Shown one piece after another: positions 44,358-56,291 of a stretch of DNA of 64,000 nucleotides (its first letter is position 1; every line of letters begins with the position of its first letter). Origin of the DNA: Malachius bipustulatus (taxonomy: Eukaryota; Arthropoda; Insecta; Coleoptera; Melyridae). The translations under genes were made by a program, and so were the position numbers. Below the pieces are notes generated by a model. It was not told the DNA's origin. It saw only the letters and a program-made list of their open reading frames with translations, and did not search any database. The stretch is taken from NCBI GenBank assembly GCA_910589415.1, contig OU342637.1, positions 38,346,162-38,410,161 on the forward strand, read 5' to 3'.

Positions 44358-47137
44358 TGGAGCCTTCCTCCCCCTCGCTTACTCCCACTCAAAAAGTTGA
44401 ACAATAAAAAAAATAATAATTCACTTACCTTAACCCCGAAAGGAAGGAGGTGGCTATTGACAGATCTCAATGTGACTAGGCAAATTTGTAACATTAGCCA
44501 CATTGGCCTGTCGAGTGGAACATATCAAATTTGGAATGCCCCACCCAAATATTCTAAATGTCGAAACAAAAATAAACTTTAAATTTTGAAAAGTGATCGT
44601 CTAAATTTCCAAAGTATCAAATCAAAACCAAACTTAATCAAAATGTTCGTTGTGATTATCCAGCCCGGGACAGATAAATGTGGCCTTCCTCTGGAAAATC
44701 CAGCATTCACCGAACCAGACTGGACCCGTAGTAACTCCTAACAATTTTACAAACAATAACAAAAAGATGATAAACCTCACCAAAATATACCAGAATATAT
44801 CACCTTATTCTTGATGTTATTCCACTTATTGAATAAATGATTTAAAAGAACATGAGGAGGGTTGATTCTCAAAACTCTAAAATTGTTGAATTTGAATACA
44901 AAGATTTATTAAAATCAATTTCATCATCAGTACAATAGACTGGCAATCACCAATAGATCTTACATATCAACAATCAATTTAATAATTAAAATCAGTAATC
45001 CTGACTCAAATATTCAAACATAAATATTACCTTATTACCAATGATATCAAACTTACATGATTAAAATTCAAGATAGGTACCTATATCATTTCAATAGTTC
45101 AGATAAAAATTTCTAAAGCTCAAATTCTATTAAACAATTTCTAGACTATAACACATAGGTAGGATTCTGAATAGAACTCGGAGTTAGATCAGAGGTTATT
45201 TATCAAAAATTTAAATTTATCTTAAGCAAAAGTTTCAATATAAAAATCGGTATCTACCTACAAAATCTGAAATTCAAAATTTAATTTGCAAAATGATCAT
45301 CTCTAACTCAAAATCCTAAACACACACGATAAATTTAATAAATTATTTTTACACATGACCATTACATTAGTCACTCATTGACCACAATAAAAGTTCATAA
45401 CATATTACCACAAATCAGTTTCACTTAGAAAGTCATAGGTGATGAAATCAATTAAACACTGTACTTGAATTTATTTAATTTTCTGGATTGTCGGAAAATA
45501 GCAAAAGTTTATTCACTCATAAAAACATACCTTATTATTCAAAACTCCATCTCAAAAACTGACGAACTAAGGTTCCTCTAACCTAAGCGCGATGATCAAA
45601 GACTAGGCCGGCATGGTTGCTGGAACTGCCTTTGCACTGGTGTTAGCACCCCTTGGTTGGTGCTCCAGGTGCCGGATGAGCTGGACTGCTCCCCCTGCTA
45701 CCTTGGGACAACCAAATATAAAAGCGCTAGAACCTCTGCCTGATGAAACCTTCCATGCCTCCAAACTAAACTCCACCACTCTTCTTTATTTCTCCAAGCT
45801 TCTTCAAATATCACCCTTCACACAGGTTAGTATACCTACCTAGGTAGGTACCTACCTAAGCCTCCACATGATCGAATCTTTATGTAAACTTTCATGTGAA
45901 TCAGAAATTTGAAAGTTGGAACTCAAAACTCAGAAACTAGAAGTTCGAAATTAACATTCAGGAATCAAAAGTTAAAACTTAGAAATTCAAAGTTCGAAAT
46001 CAAAAACTGGAAATCGGAAATTAGTAGTTAAAAAATTGAAACTAGAAGTTGGAATCTAACACTCTAGAACTTGAAGCTCAAAAGTAAATCAAAACTAAAG
46101 TTCAAAACTACGTTCAAAACTAAATCCAATAATAAGTAAGTAAGTCTAAAACTTCGTCTAAAACTACATCCCAAAACTACGTTCAAAAACTTAATCTAGT
46201 AGTACGTAAGTCCAAAACCACGTCCCTTGTCTGTAAAGACAAGAAAGCGAACATTAGTTATAATGACCAAAATTAAATTCAAAAGATTACTCACGTAAGA
46301 CTGCATCTTTCACGGAAACAACTTCACCATAATAACGTCTATGTGTGCTCACACAAGGGACTAATACTAATTTACGAACTTGTAGACAAGCTACATGATC
46401 TCCCGAACTAAGACCCAAAAATGAACCTAACGCGTCCTCTACCCTTACTTATAATTTTCTGGGGTGACGCTACTCATGCGCCCCAACTACCGTCTAACCG
46501 AAAATGTTGACCTACTTTCCACTCCAAATCTCATCATTGACAGTATGCAACACTTAAAACTCGCACGCGACGGTGTCGGATCTTTCACCATATACGTCAG
46601 CACACTCTCGACAGTACGACCAACCTCTCCAGTTCTCCCTCTATTCAAACTTAAACTTCACAATCGTGAATCCGCATATCTCCGAGGCTTGTCGTGTCTC
46701 AGAACGAAACGCAAGTTGTTTATGTTTCTTTATGGGTTTCTCGACTATCTTTTCATGTTTTTTTTTAACCCACACCCAAAGAAATAATCTTTTAGGTTTT
46801 ATCTGGATAACTAATCGGAAATCTAGAGTAGCAAGATGAGAGTGGTCTCATTAGACGCGGAAAATTAATTCGCATAAGATGATATACTTTTCAAACTCTG
46901 AAAACCCAGAACCGGGACAGAAAATCGACCAGACATGTTTTCTACGTCTTACTTAAATAACAAAAGCAAGAATTTCTTAATAGCTGCCAGGTGTTCGTTC
47001 GTGATCTTTGCCTAATGCAGCCTCCTACATCAGCGAAAATGTACAGTCAATCATAACTTTTCTGAACTTTATAAAAATATTTCAAATCGAGAATTAAAAT
47101 TTTGAAAAAGAAAACGTAGCGTGCAAGGCACGCTGCA
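44358..47137 (-). repeat. 3' LTR of the LARD-like element
   Basis: This LTR matches 52494-55273 at an offset of 8136 with a single difference that I noticed (A at 46497, G at 54633). A 7-bp stem hairpin (AGCGTGC/GCACGCT) lies at the TG end. Small open frames inside show no domain and are not called. Confidence 0.95.
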
Positions 47138-47160
47138 CACCCCCCCTTGTAAAAAGGAAG
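47138..47160 (-). promoter_or_regulatory. polypurine tract beside the 3' LTR
   Basis: On the minus strand the bases just before the LTR read ACAAGGGGGGGTG. This is the normal plus-strand priming site and it fixes the element's orientation. Confidence 0.75.
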
Positions 47161-47364
47161 GAAAAGTCTCCACGAGAAACTTTTCCGAGAGAGCTCCTCT
47201 CGAGTCAACAACTAACAAATCCCAACAAACCGAAAGAAAAGACAGAAAGAACAAGTTTTAAACACTCCATGTTTCAAACATAAAGCAATATGGGCGAGCC
47301 CTGACCTCGGAAACCGCCAGTAGGACTCTGGTTACTAAAACTAGGTTAAACAGGCTCCCAAAAG

Positions 47365-48092
47365 GAAAACCTGACTGCCGTTATTCGGAAACTAACTCCG
47401 CTCTACACATAATTCAATAAAATAAGTTGAGTCTTATGAGAACACAAAGGGACTCAAAAAGACAAAACTCTTATGGTGGCAATATTTACCTATGTAGCGA
47501 AGCTCAAATAATTGGCCCCTGTGGTTGGCATGTCGCAAGACTATACCTCCTACTTCATCAGTCGGGGGCTCCACAACTGACTAAACGGCAGGCCCTTTCC
47601 ATTTATAAGGCTGGAAATGACATAATGCACCCCTCTAGTACACTACCTTGTAACTAAAGATTTTTCAAAAGAAAGCTAAATATTTTCCCTAACCTCTGGT
47701 TGAACAGACTATACCAGAACCAATAACCTCCACCACCATACTCATCCATAAAATAAAACTAAAACTATGTGAAACAGAGTTCTCCATTGGAGAAACCCCG
47801 GCTGTCGTCAATCGATTACTGATTTCGTCCTACACACAAAAATCAAGGAGTTGGGTCTGCATGAACACCTCAAGGAAATTCAGCGACCAAAACTCGTGAA
47901 TTGGCAATACTGCCAGGATGACGAAACCTTAAAGATTCGGCCCCTATGGTCGGTATGTCGCCAGACAATACCACCTACTTCATCAGCTGGGGGCTAAGCA
48001 GCTGACTAGACGACAGGGCAATTCTCCGCTTATGAGGCCGGAAATGCCAAAATACACCCCTCTAGTGCGTTTCCTAGCGACTAGAGATTTAA
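47365..48092. repeat. imperfect tandem duplication of about 425 bp in the internal region
   Basis: GGTTGGCATGTCGCAAGACT (47522) corresponds to GGTCGGTATGTCGCCAGACA (47947), and CACCCCTCTAGT occurs at 47629 and 48055. The two copies cover about 47365-47665 and 47790-48092. No reading frame is conserved. Confidence 0.7.
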
Positions 48093-48997
48093 CGTCAAAA
48101 GCTAAAAAGGTTTCCTCGATCGTTAGTTAGTTAAGAATAACGTCCTAACGACTTTGGAGCGAAATATGATTCCTAACAAAGGAAATCATAGAGAAATCTA
48201 AAAGAGCCAAAACTAAATTTCTACATAGAAAAGCCTAAAGAAATTTTAAATCTAAGAGTTCTACTTATACCTCAAACTCCAAGACGTCTAAATCGGGTTA
48301 AATGTCAAAATTGTTCATACTCAAAGTATTTTGATCTGGACACTTCCAAATCAAAATTATTCATACCTCAAAATGTCAAAAATCGAAATATCCAAAATGT
48401 TCACACTCAGCAATGTCGAAACCGGGATATCTAAACTATCTATACTCAAAAATGTCAAAATCGGGATATCTAAATTATCTATACTCAAAAATGTCAAAAT
48501 TGTTTTCCAAAAACGTCCAAATTATTCAACAAGATTCAGTCAAGTGGTTATCAAAAACACAAGAATAGATGAAATTCTGAAACTCCAACTCGGATTTTAT
48601 TTCTCAAAATTCTTTAACGCGAACGCTAAGTATCAGTAGTAAGACAGATTTAATTTTCCAAGATTTCCCTCTACTGAGACCCACGTCACTAAATTTCTCT
48701 ACTGAACGACTCAAAGTGGTACTGGAACTGTGCGGCCATTCTTACTCAAGAACCCGTCGAGACTTACCCAGACACCTAAACTCAAAGACTCAAAACTATC
48801 TCAACTTCAATTCATTACTCTAAAACTTACACAAATGTGTTAGACCTTCAGAATTATACTGATATGTTGACTAAGGTGGAACTTGACGTCAAAATATAGG
48901 GAGTAAAGTCCCTACTTTACTTAAAAGAACTTGGAAATAATTCTCCAATTCAAAATTGTCATCAAAGGGTAAACATACTATATGGTCCTAAAAAGGA

Positions 48998-49099
48998 CTG
49001 TCAGTTTTCACTTTAGACGGTGCAGGGCGGAAAAGGACGAAAAAGGACCCGATTGTCGTTTTCACTTTAGACGGGGCAGGGCGGAAAAGGGCAAACAAA
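48998..49099 (-). repeat. two copies of a 45-50 bp motif, third copy at 51033-51080
   Basis: The motif GTTTTCACTTTAGACGG.GCAGGGCGGAAAA occurs at 48998-49038, 49053-49098 and again at 51033-51080, where it forms the end of the gag fragment. The three copies are the only such repeats seen in the element. Confidence 0.75.
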
Positions 49100-49328
49100 A
49101 GGACCCTAAAGAAGAGATAAAAGATCAAAAGCGAACTTAGATGTATACTGAAAACAGTGAAAAAGAAAAAAGAAAGAAGCACATAGAAATATATACAAGA
49201 AATCAGCCACTGGAACTATTTTCAAAATGGCTGGATACTTTCTCTTTAGGTAACACCAGGGTGGAAAGTACCAAAAATAACCCCAAAGATGTTGTCATGG
49301 TCTAAAGAAAATTTTTCAAACGAGAAAC

Positions 49329-49590
49329 CAAATCTCAATCATTGGACCTATGAAGTGGTTTTACTTACCAATGAACCCTATCTCAAAGAATAAAATTTTC
49401 AAAAAGAAAATCAAATCTCAACCGTTGGACCTATATGTGGTTTTACCTACCAACGAGCTCTATCTCAATTATTACAGAATAAAATTTTCAAAAAGAAAAT
49501 CAAATCTCAAACGTTGGACCTATATGTGGTTTTACCTACCAACGAACTCTATCTCAATTTCAAGGAAATAAAAATTTTCAAAGAGAAAGA
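49329..49590. repeat. three tandem copies of an 83-89 bp unit
   Basis: AAATCTCAA.CGTTGGACCTA, then GTGGTTTTACCTACCAACGA and ATAAAATTTTCAAAAAGAAA recur starting at about 49329, 49412 and 49501. The first copy is shorter and more diverged. Confidence 0.75.
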
Positions 49591-50546
49591 TTTTTACTTT
49601 TAACTGTCACACTACTCAAATGTTCTCAAAAGAGCAAACTTGAAAAGTTCTTACAAATGAAGAGACTTCTAAAACTCAAAATTCCTTGTCAAAATCTGTA
49701 TAGTTAATTTCCAATCATAACTCATTAACCACCCGGTTAATGTTGTTCCGCCAAAATTAAACACCATTAAAGATATTCAAGATAATGTGTCAACTGAAAG
49801 AATTCTTAAATCTCAACTAACTGTACTTATTGAATCTCAAACTCTAGCTAAAAATATTGACTCGACTTAACCTTAATCAAAGGAATGGAAAAGATTTTTA
49901 TCATCAGGAGCTTTTTCTTCAAAATCTCAACCTAAAAATATTATAACTACCTCAATTCTCAACTCTACTCAACGGATCGTTCCTGAAAGTTACTGTTAGG
50001 ATGATAACAGCTCAGATTTATATTTAGATTATGCCAATTATCAACTCTAACAGAACTCGAAATTTTCAATTAAGAACTCACCTAAATCAACTCAACCCAA
50101 CGCCTAGTCACGTAGCTCACTTATTTGCATGGGGCTCTAACGCGACCGTTTAAAAATATTTTACAAATTAGTCTGGCCATGACTAAAATGTAACTCAACC
50201 TCTACCTCAACAACATTTACTGGTAGGTTAGCTAAATTTATTTAATTTGTACGCTAACATCACCAGTCTCAAATTATTTTAACCTAAGTACCTATAAAAG
50301 GATTTTCTCTAAACTCGACTCAACCTCTACGAAAACTCCTGACTCTAAACAACCTTTACTTTTTCTCCAAAACCGTAACTAAATTTACTGAAAAGCTTAC
50401 TATTGACACACTAAACGAATTCTTTCTAAACTCTCAAACTACAAACAAATAGGATATATACTGCCTTTACGTGTGAACGGAGCTTTACACTAGGGGCGCC
50501 AACTTGAATACAACACAACTAGGTCACCCCTAAAGCGCGCTCTACA

Positions 50547-51011
50547 CTAACACTGGCTATTCTGAATCTCAACAAATGGTTTAATATCACTTACGTGAAA
50601 ATCTCCCAGGATTTTTCCTGACAGATCTGAAAGAACAACAACCTTACCAGTACCTTTAATTTTCTTTATCATAGCCGGGACATATTTCGGAGCTAATTTC
50701 TTAGCAAACTTATCGACCGCTTTGGAAAGAACGAAGTTTTTCTTCCACACTTTATCACCTTCCTGATAATTAACTTCTCGCCTACGAAGGTTATACCTCT
50801 TAACATTTTTCTCAAAAGATTTTCTAATTTTCTCCTGGATTTGGGGATAAAGTTTAGGAACTTTGCTCACTTCGGACTGCCATTTAAGTCGATTGGAAAA
50901 ATCGACGGGGTCAAAAGAACTATAATCAACATCCTTATAAAAACTACCATTCACGGGAACACACGATACACACCCGTATAATGTCCAAAAACCAAAAAAG
51001 AATAAGCTCAT
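50547..51011 (-). pseudogene. integrase C-terminal tail fused to a short hydrophobic start
   Basis: 154 residues from ATG 51011. Residues 1-20 (MSLFFFGFWTLYGCVSC) look like a signal peptide or chance hydrophobic run. From about residue 40 the sequence matches the C-terminal tail of Gypsy integrases: NVKRYNLRRREVNY, GDKVWKKNFVLSKAVDKFAK, KLAPKYVPAM and DFHVSDIKPF. The zinc finger and catalytic core of integrase are missing, so it cannot integrate DNA. It lies 37 bases downstream of the gag fragment and marks the right side of the large pol deletion. Confidence 0.75.
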
Positions 51012-51047
51012 TATATTGCTCTAAAAAAAAGACTGTCAGTTTTCGCT

Positions 51048-51938
51048 TTAGACGGTGCAGGGCGGAAAAAGACGTAAAAGCACCCTTTCCAAAAATTTTA
51101 TAACTTCAATTCCCTTTTCCTTACCAGTAAAACATAATCCCCATTTATACACCGGGATGACCTTATCTATAGGCGCTACTAACTGGATGGATGGAACTTG
51201 AGAATTGAGACTAAACTGTGAGAAAGTGGGTGATGGATTTCTCACTGGGGGTACAAAACTGCTCGAATGTGCCTGATTATCATAATCAAAGGGTACCTGG
51301 TCATAATCTAAAAACGGATTGGTGTTATGGCTTCTTAAGCCTAACCTTCTTAACGATAGATCTTCTGGAAGATTCGAAGGGACTCTCGAAACCGTATGAA
51401 GATTACCTTCATGAGTAGTTGAAGCATTATGACATGATAACCTATCAAATGCTTGATCTAAAAGAGAGGCCTGCGATCTTTGTGGGATTTCTGTTCTCGA
51501 ACTGACTACCTCACCGACAATTTTTTTTTTAAAATCGTCTCGCAGTCGCAGAGCATCTGCTCTAACCTGATCTCGACTAGCAGTCTGAACATCAGATGTG
51601 ACCTTCATCCTATCTATCCTTCCTAACAAATGAGCTAACCTCGAAGAAAATCTCCTAGCTACATTAGACTGAGGGGAAATAATTACCTCATCGTGTAATA
51701 TTTCAGTCATATCCAAAATAGAATCCAAAACTTGACTCAAATCCTCATTAAAATCGAAAGGAGAGATAGTCACAGTGACTCCTCCATTTATTCTCAAAAG
51801 TTGACTTAATTGGGTCCGCCTATAATTTCCGTTCCAATGTGGAACTTCTCCTCTTAATAAAATTTCATACTTAATCTCATCTACCTTGAGATCAACGACC
51901 TCAAAACCGACTGTAGTATTTTCCTCAATAAAATCCAT
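51048..51938 (-). pseudogene. truncated Gag of the LARD-like element
   Basis: About 296 residues from the ATG at 51938; the frame is open slightly upstream but without another ATG. The N-terminus (VDEIKYEILLRGEV...YRRTQLSQLL) and an Arg/Ser-rich middle resemble Gypsy-type Gag N-terminal regions of insects. The last part (VYKWGLCFTGKEKGIEVIKF) looks like the beginning of a capsid domain, cut off after about 20 residues inside the 50-bp motif. No zinc knuckle remains. It may still bind RNA or co-assemble with the Gag of an intact relative; that is inference. Confidence 0.65.
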
Positions 51939-52493
51939 TTTCACTATTTATCTCAAAAGATTTTCACCTCAAAATTCTCAAACAAGACTTTTCAACCAAC
52001 TTCACCTGAAACAAAGAAAACGAAATTGTCGTTCCTTTTCTTAGTTGACTTGACCTGACCTAACAGAATTATCCAAAACCAAAATCTCAAAAATCAGATT
52101 GTTGCTGATTCTATCTGTAACTCCACCTAAGCTGAAAAATTAAAAAATTATCGAACTCGAAAACCACATCTTCAGGTTTACCACACCGTCTGGGCTGGAA
52201 CCTAAAAAGCTGAAACGTCAAAAAGAAAACAACACGGACTCAAATACCACAGGTCTGAATTCCCTCGAAGTCCTTCGTTGAAAATTTCAAACCTTACCTT
52301 TTGGTTTTAGTCCATCTGTAAACTCTACGCAACTAAGAAAGGTATTTGTCTTTACTTGTCTAAATTTTGAAAAAGTTTTTCTCTCAAAAATTATGAAAAC
52401 ACCAACACCTCATGTTCATTAATTCTTCTCAAAGTTTGAGAAAGTTTTCGAAAAAAGAATAAGGAGATTGATTTATCCTGGTCACGCACCGCT

Positions 52494-55273
52494 TGGAGCC
52501 TTCCTCCCCCTCGCTTACTCCCACTCAAAAAGTTGAACAATAAAAAAAATAATAATTCACTTACCTTAACCCCGAAAGGAAGGAGGTGGCTATTGACAGA
52601 TCTCAATGTGACTAGGCAAATTTGTAACATTAGCCACATTGGCCTGTCGAGTGGAACATATCAAATTTGGAATGCCCCACCCAAATATTCTAAATGTCGA
52701 AACAAAAATAAACTTTAAATTTTGAAAAGTGATCGTCTAAATTTCCAAAGTATCAAATCAAAACCAAACTTAATCAAAATGTTCGTTGTGATTATCCAGC
52801 CCGGGACAGATAAATGTGGCCTTCCTCTGGAAAATCCAGCATTCACCGAACCAGACTGGACCCGTAGTAACTCCTAACAATTTTACAAACAATAACAAAA
52901 AGATGATAAACCTCACCAAAATATACCAGAATATATCACCTTATTCTTGATGTTATTCCACTTATTGAATAAATGATTTAAAAGAACATGAGGAGGGTTG
53001 ATTCTCAAAACTCTAAAATTGTTGAATTTGAATACAAAGATTTATTAAAATCAATTTCATCATCAGTACAATAGACTGGCAATCACCAATAGATCTTACA
53101 TATCAACAATCAATTTAATAATTAAAATCAGTAATCCTGACTCAAATATTCAAACATAAATATTACCTTATTACCAATGATATCAAACTTACATGATTAA
53201 AATTCAAGATAGGTACCTATATCATTTCAATAGTTCAGATAAAAATTTCTAAAGCTCAAATTCTATTAAACAATTTCTAGACTATAACACATAGGTAGGA
53301 TTCTGAATAGAACTCGGAGTTAGATCAGAGGTTATTTATCAAAAATTTAAATTTATCTTAAGCAAAAGTTTCAATATAAAAATCGGTATCTACCTACAAA
53401 ATCTGAAATTCAAAATTTAATTTGCAAAATGATCATCTCTAACTCAAAATCCTAAACACACACGATAAATTTAATAAATTATTTTTACACATGACCATTA
53501 CATTAGTCACTCATTGACCACAATAAAAGTTCATAACATATTACCACAAATCAGTTTCACTTAGAAAGTCATAGGTGATGAAATCAATTAAACACTGTAC
53601 TTGAATTTATTTAATTTTCTGGATTGTCGGAAAATAGCAAAAGTTTATTCACTCATAAAAACATACCTTATTATTCAAAACTCCATCTCAAAAACTGACG
53701 AACTAAGGTTCCTCTAACCTAAGCGCGATGATCAAAGACTAGGCCGGCATGGTTGCTGGAACTGCCTTTGCACTGGTGTTAGCACCCCTTGGTTGGTGCT
53801 CCAGGTGCCGGATGAGCTGGACTGCTCCCCCTGCTACCTTGGGACAACCAAATATAAAAGCGCTAGAACCTCTGCCTGATGAAACCTTCCATGCCTCCAA
53901 ACTAAACTCCACCACTCTTCTTTATTTCTCCAAGCTTCTTCAAATATCACCCTTCACACAGGTTAGTATACCTACCTAGGTAGGTACCTACCTAAGCCTC
54001 CACATGATCGAATCTTTATGTAAACTTTCATGTGAATCAGAAATTTGAAAGTTGGAACTCAAAACTCAGAAACTAGAAGTTCGAAATTAACATTCAGGAA
54101 TCAAAAGTTAAAACTTAGAAATTCAAAGTTCGAAATCAAAAACTGGAAATCGGAAATTAGTAGTTAAAAAATTGAAACTAGAAGTTGGAATCTAACACTC
54201 TAGAACTTGAAGCTCAAAAGTAAATCAAAACTAAAGTTCAAAACTACGTTCAAAACTAAATCCAATAATAAGTAAGTAAGTCTAAAACTTCGTCTAAAAC
54301 TACATCCCAAAACTACGTTCAAAAACTTAATCTAGTAGTACGTAAGTCCAAAACCACGTCCCTTGTCTGTAAAGACAAGAAAGCGAACATTAGTTATAAT
54401 GACCAAAATTAAATTCAAAAGATTACTCACGTAAGACTGCATCTTTCACGGAAACAACTTCACCATAATAACGTCTATGTGTGCTCACACAAGGGACTAA
54501 TACTAATTTACGAACTTGTAGACAAGCTACATGATCTCCCGAACTAAGACCCAAAAATGAACCTAACGCGTCCTCTACCCTTACTTATAATTTTCTGGGG
54601 TGACGCTACTCATGCGCCCCAACTACCGTCTAGCCGAAAATGTTGACCTACTTTCCACTCCAAATCTCATCATTGACAGTATGCAACACTTAAAACTCGC
54701 ACGCGACGGTGTCGGATCTTTCACCATATACGTCAGCACACTCTCGACAGTACGACCAACCTCTCCAGTTCTCCCTCTATTCAAACTTAAACTTCACAAT
54801 CGTGAATCCGCATATCTCCGAGGCTTGTCGTGTCTCAGAACGAAACGCAAGTTGTTTATGTTTCTTTATGGGTTTCTCGACTATCTTTTCATGTTTTTTT
54901 TTAACCCACACCCAAAGAAATAATCTTTTAGGTTTTATCTGGATAACTAATCGGAAATCTAGAGTAGCAAGATGAGAGTGGTCTCATTAGACGCGGAAAA
55001 TTAATTCGCATAAGATGATATACTTTTCAAACTCTGAAAACCCAGAACCGGGACAGAAAATCGACCAGACATGTTTTCTACGTCTTACTTAAATAACAAA
55101 AGCAAGAATTTCTTAATAGCTGCCAGGTGTTCGTTCGTGATCTTTGCCTAATGCAGCCTCCTACATCAGCGAAAATGTACAGTCAATCATAACTTTTCTG
55201 AACTTTATAAAAATATTTCAAATCGAGAATTAAAATTTTGAAAAAGAAAACGTAGCGTGCAAGGCACGCTGCA
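52494..55273 (-). repeat. 5' LTR of the LARD-like element
   Basis: Identical to 44358-47137 apart from one base that I noticed. It ends GGCTCCA on the minus strand, followed by AGCGGTGCGTGACCAGG, where the primer-binding site should be; I could not match that to a particular tRNA. Confidence 0.95.
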
Positions 55274-56291
55274 ACGGTGCCGGTGCTGATGGTTGTAAAG
55301 TTATTTGTAAATTCTGCAATAAAAGTGCAATTAAAAATACGGTAACATGCGAGAACTGTGAGGGGGTGTTGCATAGATATTGTTGTGGCAAGAAAAATCT
55401 TGAGATTGTGGAAAATATGACTAAGTGTTGTAAATCAACGTTTGAAGATGCTAACGAATCCATATCTGTTGTGGAAGATAACAGTCATAAGGACGAACTA
55501 CTCAAGCAATTATCTAAGGAGGTTGGCTACCTAAAGCAAATTTTGGTGGCAAAGGAAGTTATAATCCATGACAAAAGTATTATTATTGCAGATAAGGAGG
55601 TGATTATTAATTTGTTAAAAACGCAAATAAGTCAATTGATTGATAATGGTAGTAAATTGAGTCGAACGACGGTTGTGCCATCTGTTTACCATGAGAATGA
55701 GCAGCGTGAAAGTGTTCTGCAACATAAACATCAGGATATCTTGAAAGTGGCTACATTATCAGTCGGGTCAGATAGCAGTTTCGATGCCGGGGGGACTCTG
55801 ATTGATACTGAGGATGTCAATGTTGTCGATAGGCATGTGACAGTGGACAGTGCAGATGGCCGACAGACTGCTACTGAAAGTAAACAAACACAAGGTAAAC
55901 AACAACAAGCAAGAAAAAATAAAATTATGCCAAAGAAGTCTAGTGAAAACTACGAAACACAAATGAAGAGGTTAGCACCGAAGTTGGAGTCCGGTGATGG
56001 TGTAGCCAAAGTGATAAATAAGGCAGTGAAGGGTGTAAAAGTAGAGCACAAAAAACCCGTTATTGGAAATGCAGCTCAGGCAAGTAAATTAAAGACGGTA
56101 CCAAACTTTGTATTTTTGCATGTTTACAGACTTGACCCGCAAACAGAGTGCACTGATGTTACTGACTACCTAAAGGGCATGTTCCCTGAGGTTAAATGTG
56201 AAAGGTTGACATCCAGAAATTCTGAATATTACTCATCCTTTAAGGTGTCCAAATATTCCTCAAATCTACAGAAGGCACTGGAATCATCCGT

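Larger units (their letters stand above)
44358..55273 (-). mobile_element. non-autonomous LTR retrotransposon with 2.78-kb LTRs (LARD-like), TSD ACGG
   Basis: The element is 10916 bp: two LTRs of 2780 bp (44358-47137 and 52494-55273) and an internal part of 5356 bp. On the minus strand the LTR starts TGCAGCGTGCC and ends GGCTCCA. The 4-bp ACGG flanks it (44354-44357, 55274-55277). A purine tract (ACAAGGGGGGGTG) adjoins the 3' LTR at 47138-47150. Only a gag fragment and an integrase C-terminal tail are coded, so protease, RT, RNase H and most of integrase are gone. The integrase tail and gag type indicate a Gypsy-type origin. It sits inside LINE ORF1. Confidence 0.92.

Noticed and set aside
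44397..46839. Identical small open frames in both LTRs (44397, 45613, 46464, 46573 and the copies 8136 bases on)
   Set aside because: Their identity follows from LTR identity. None has a domain, good start context or codon pattern of a gene.
47069..47254. Minus-strand open frame across the PPT and the LTR edge
   Set aside because: It crosses the LTR boundary and has no similarity to env or another element protein.
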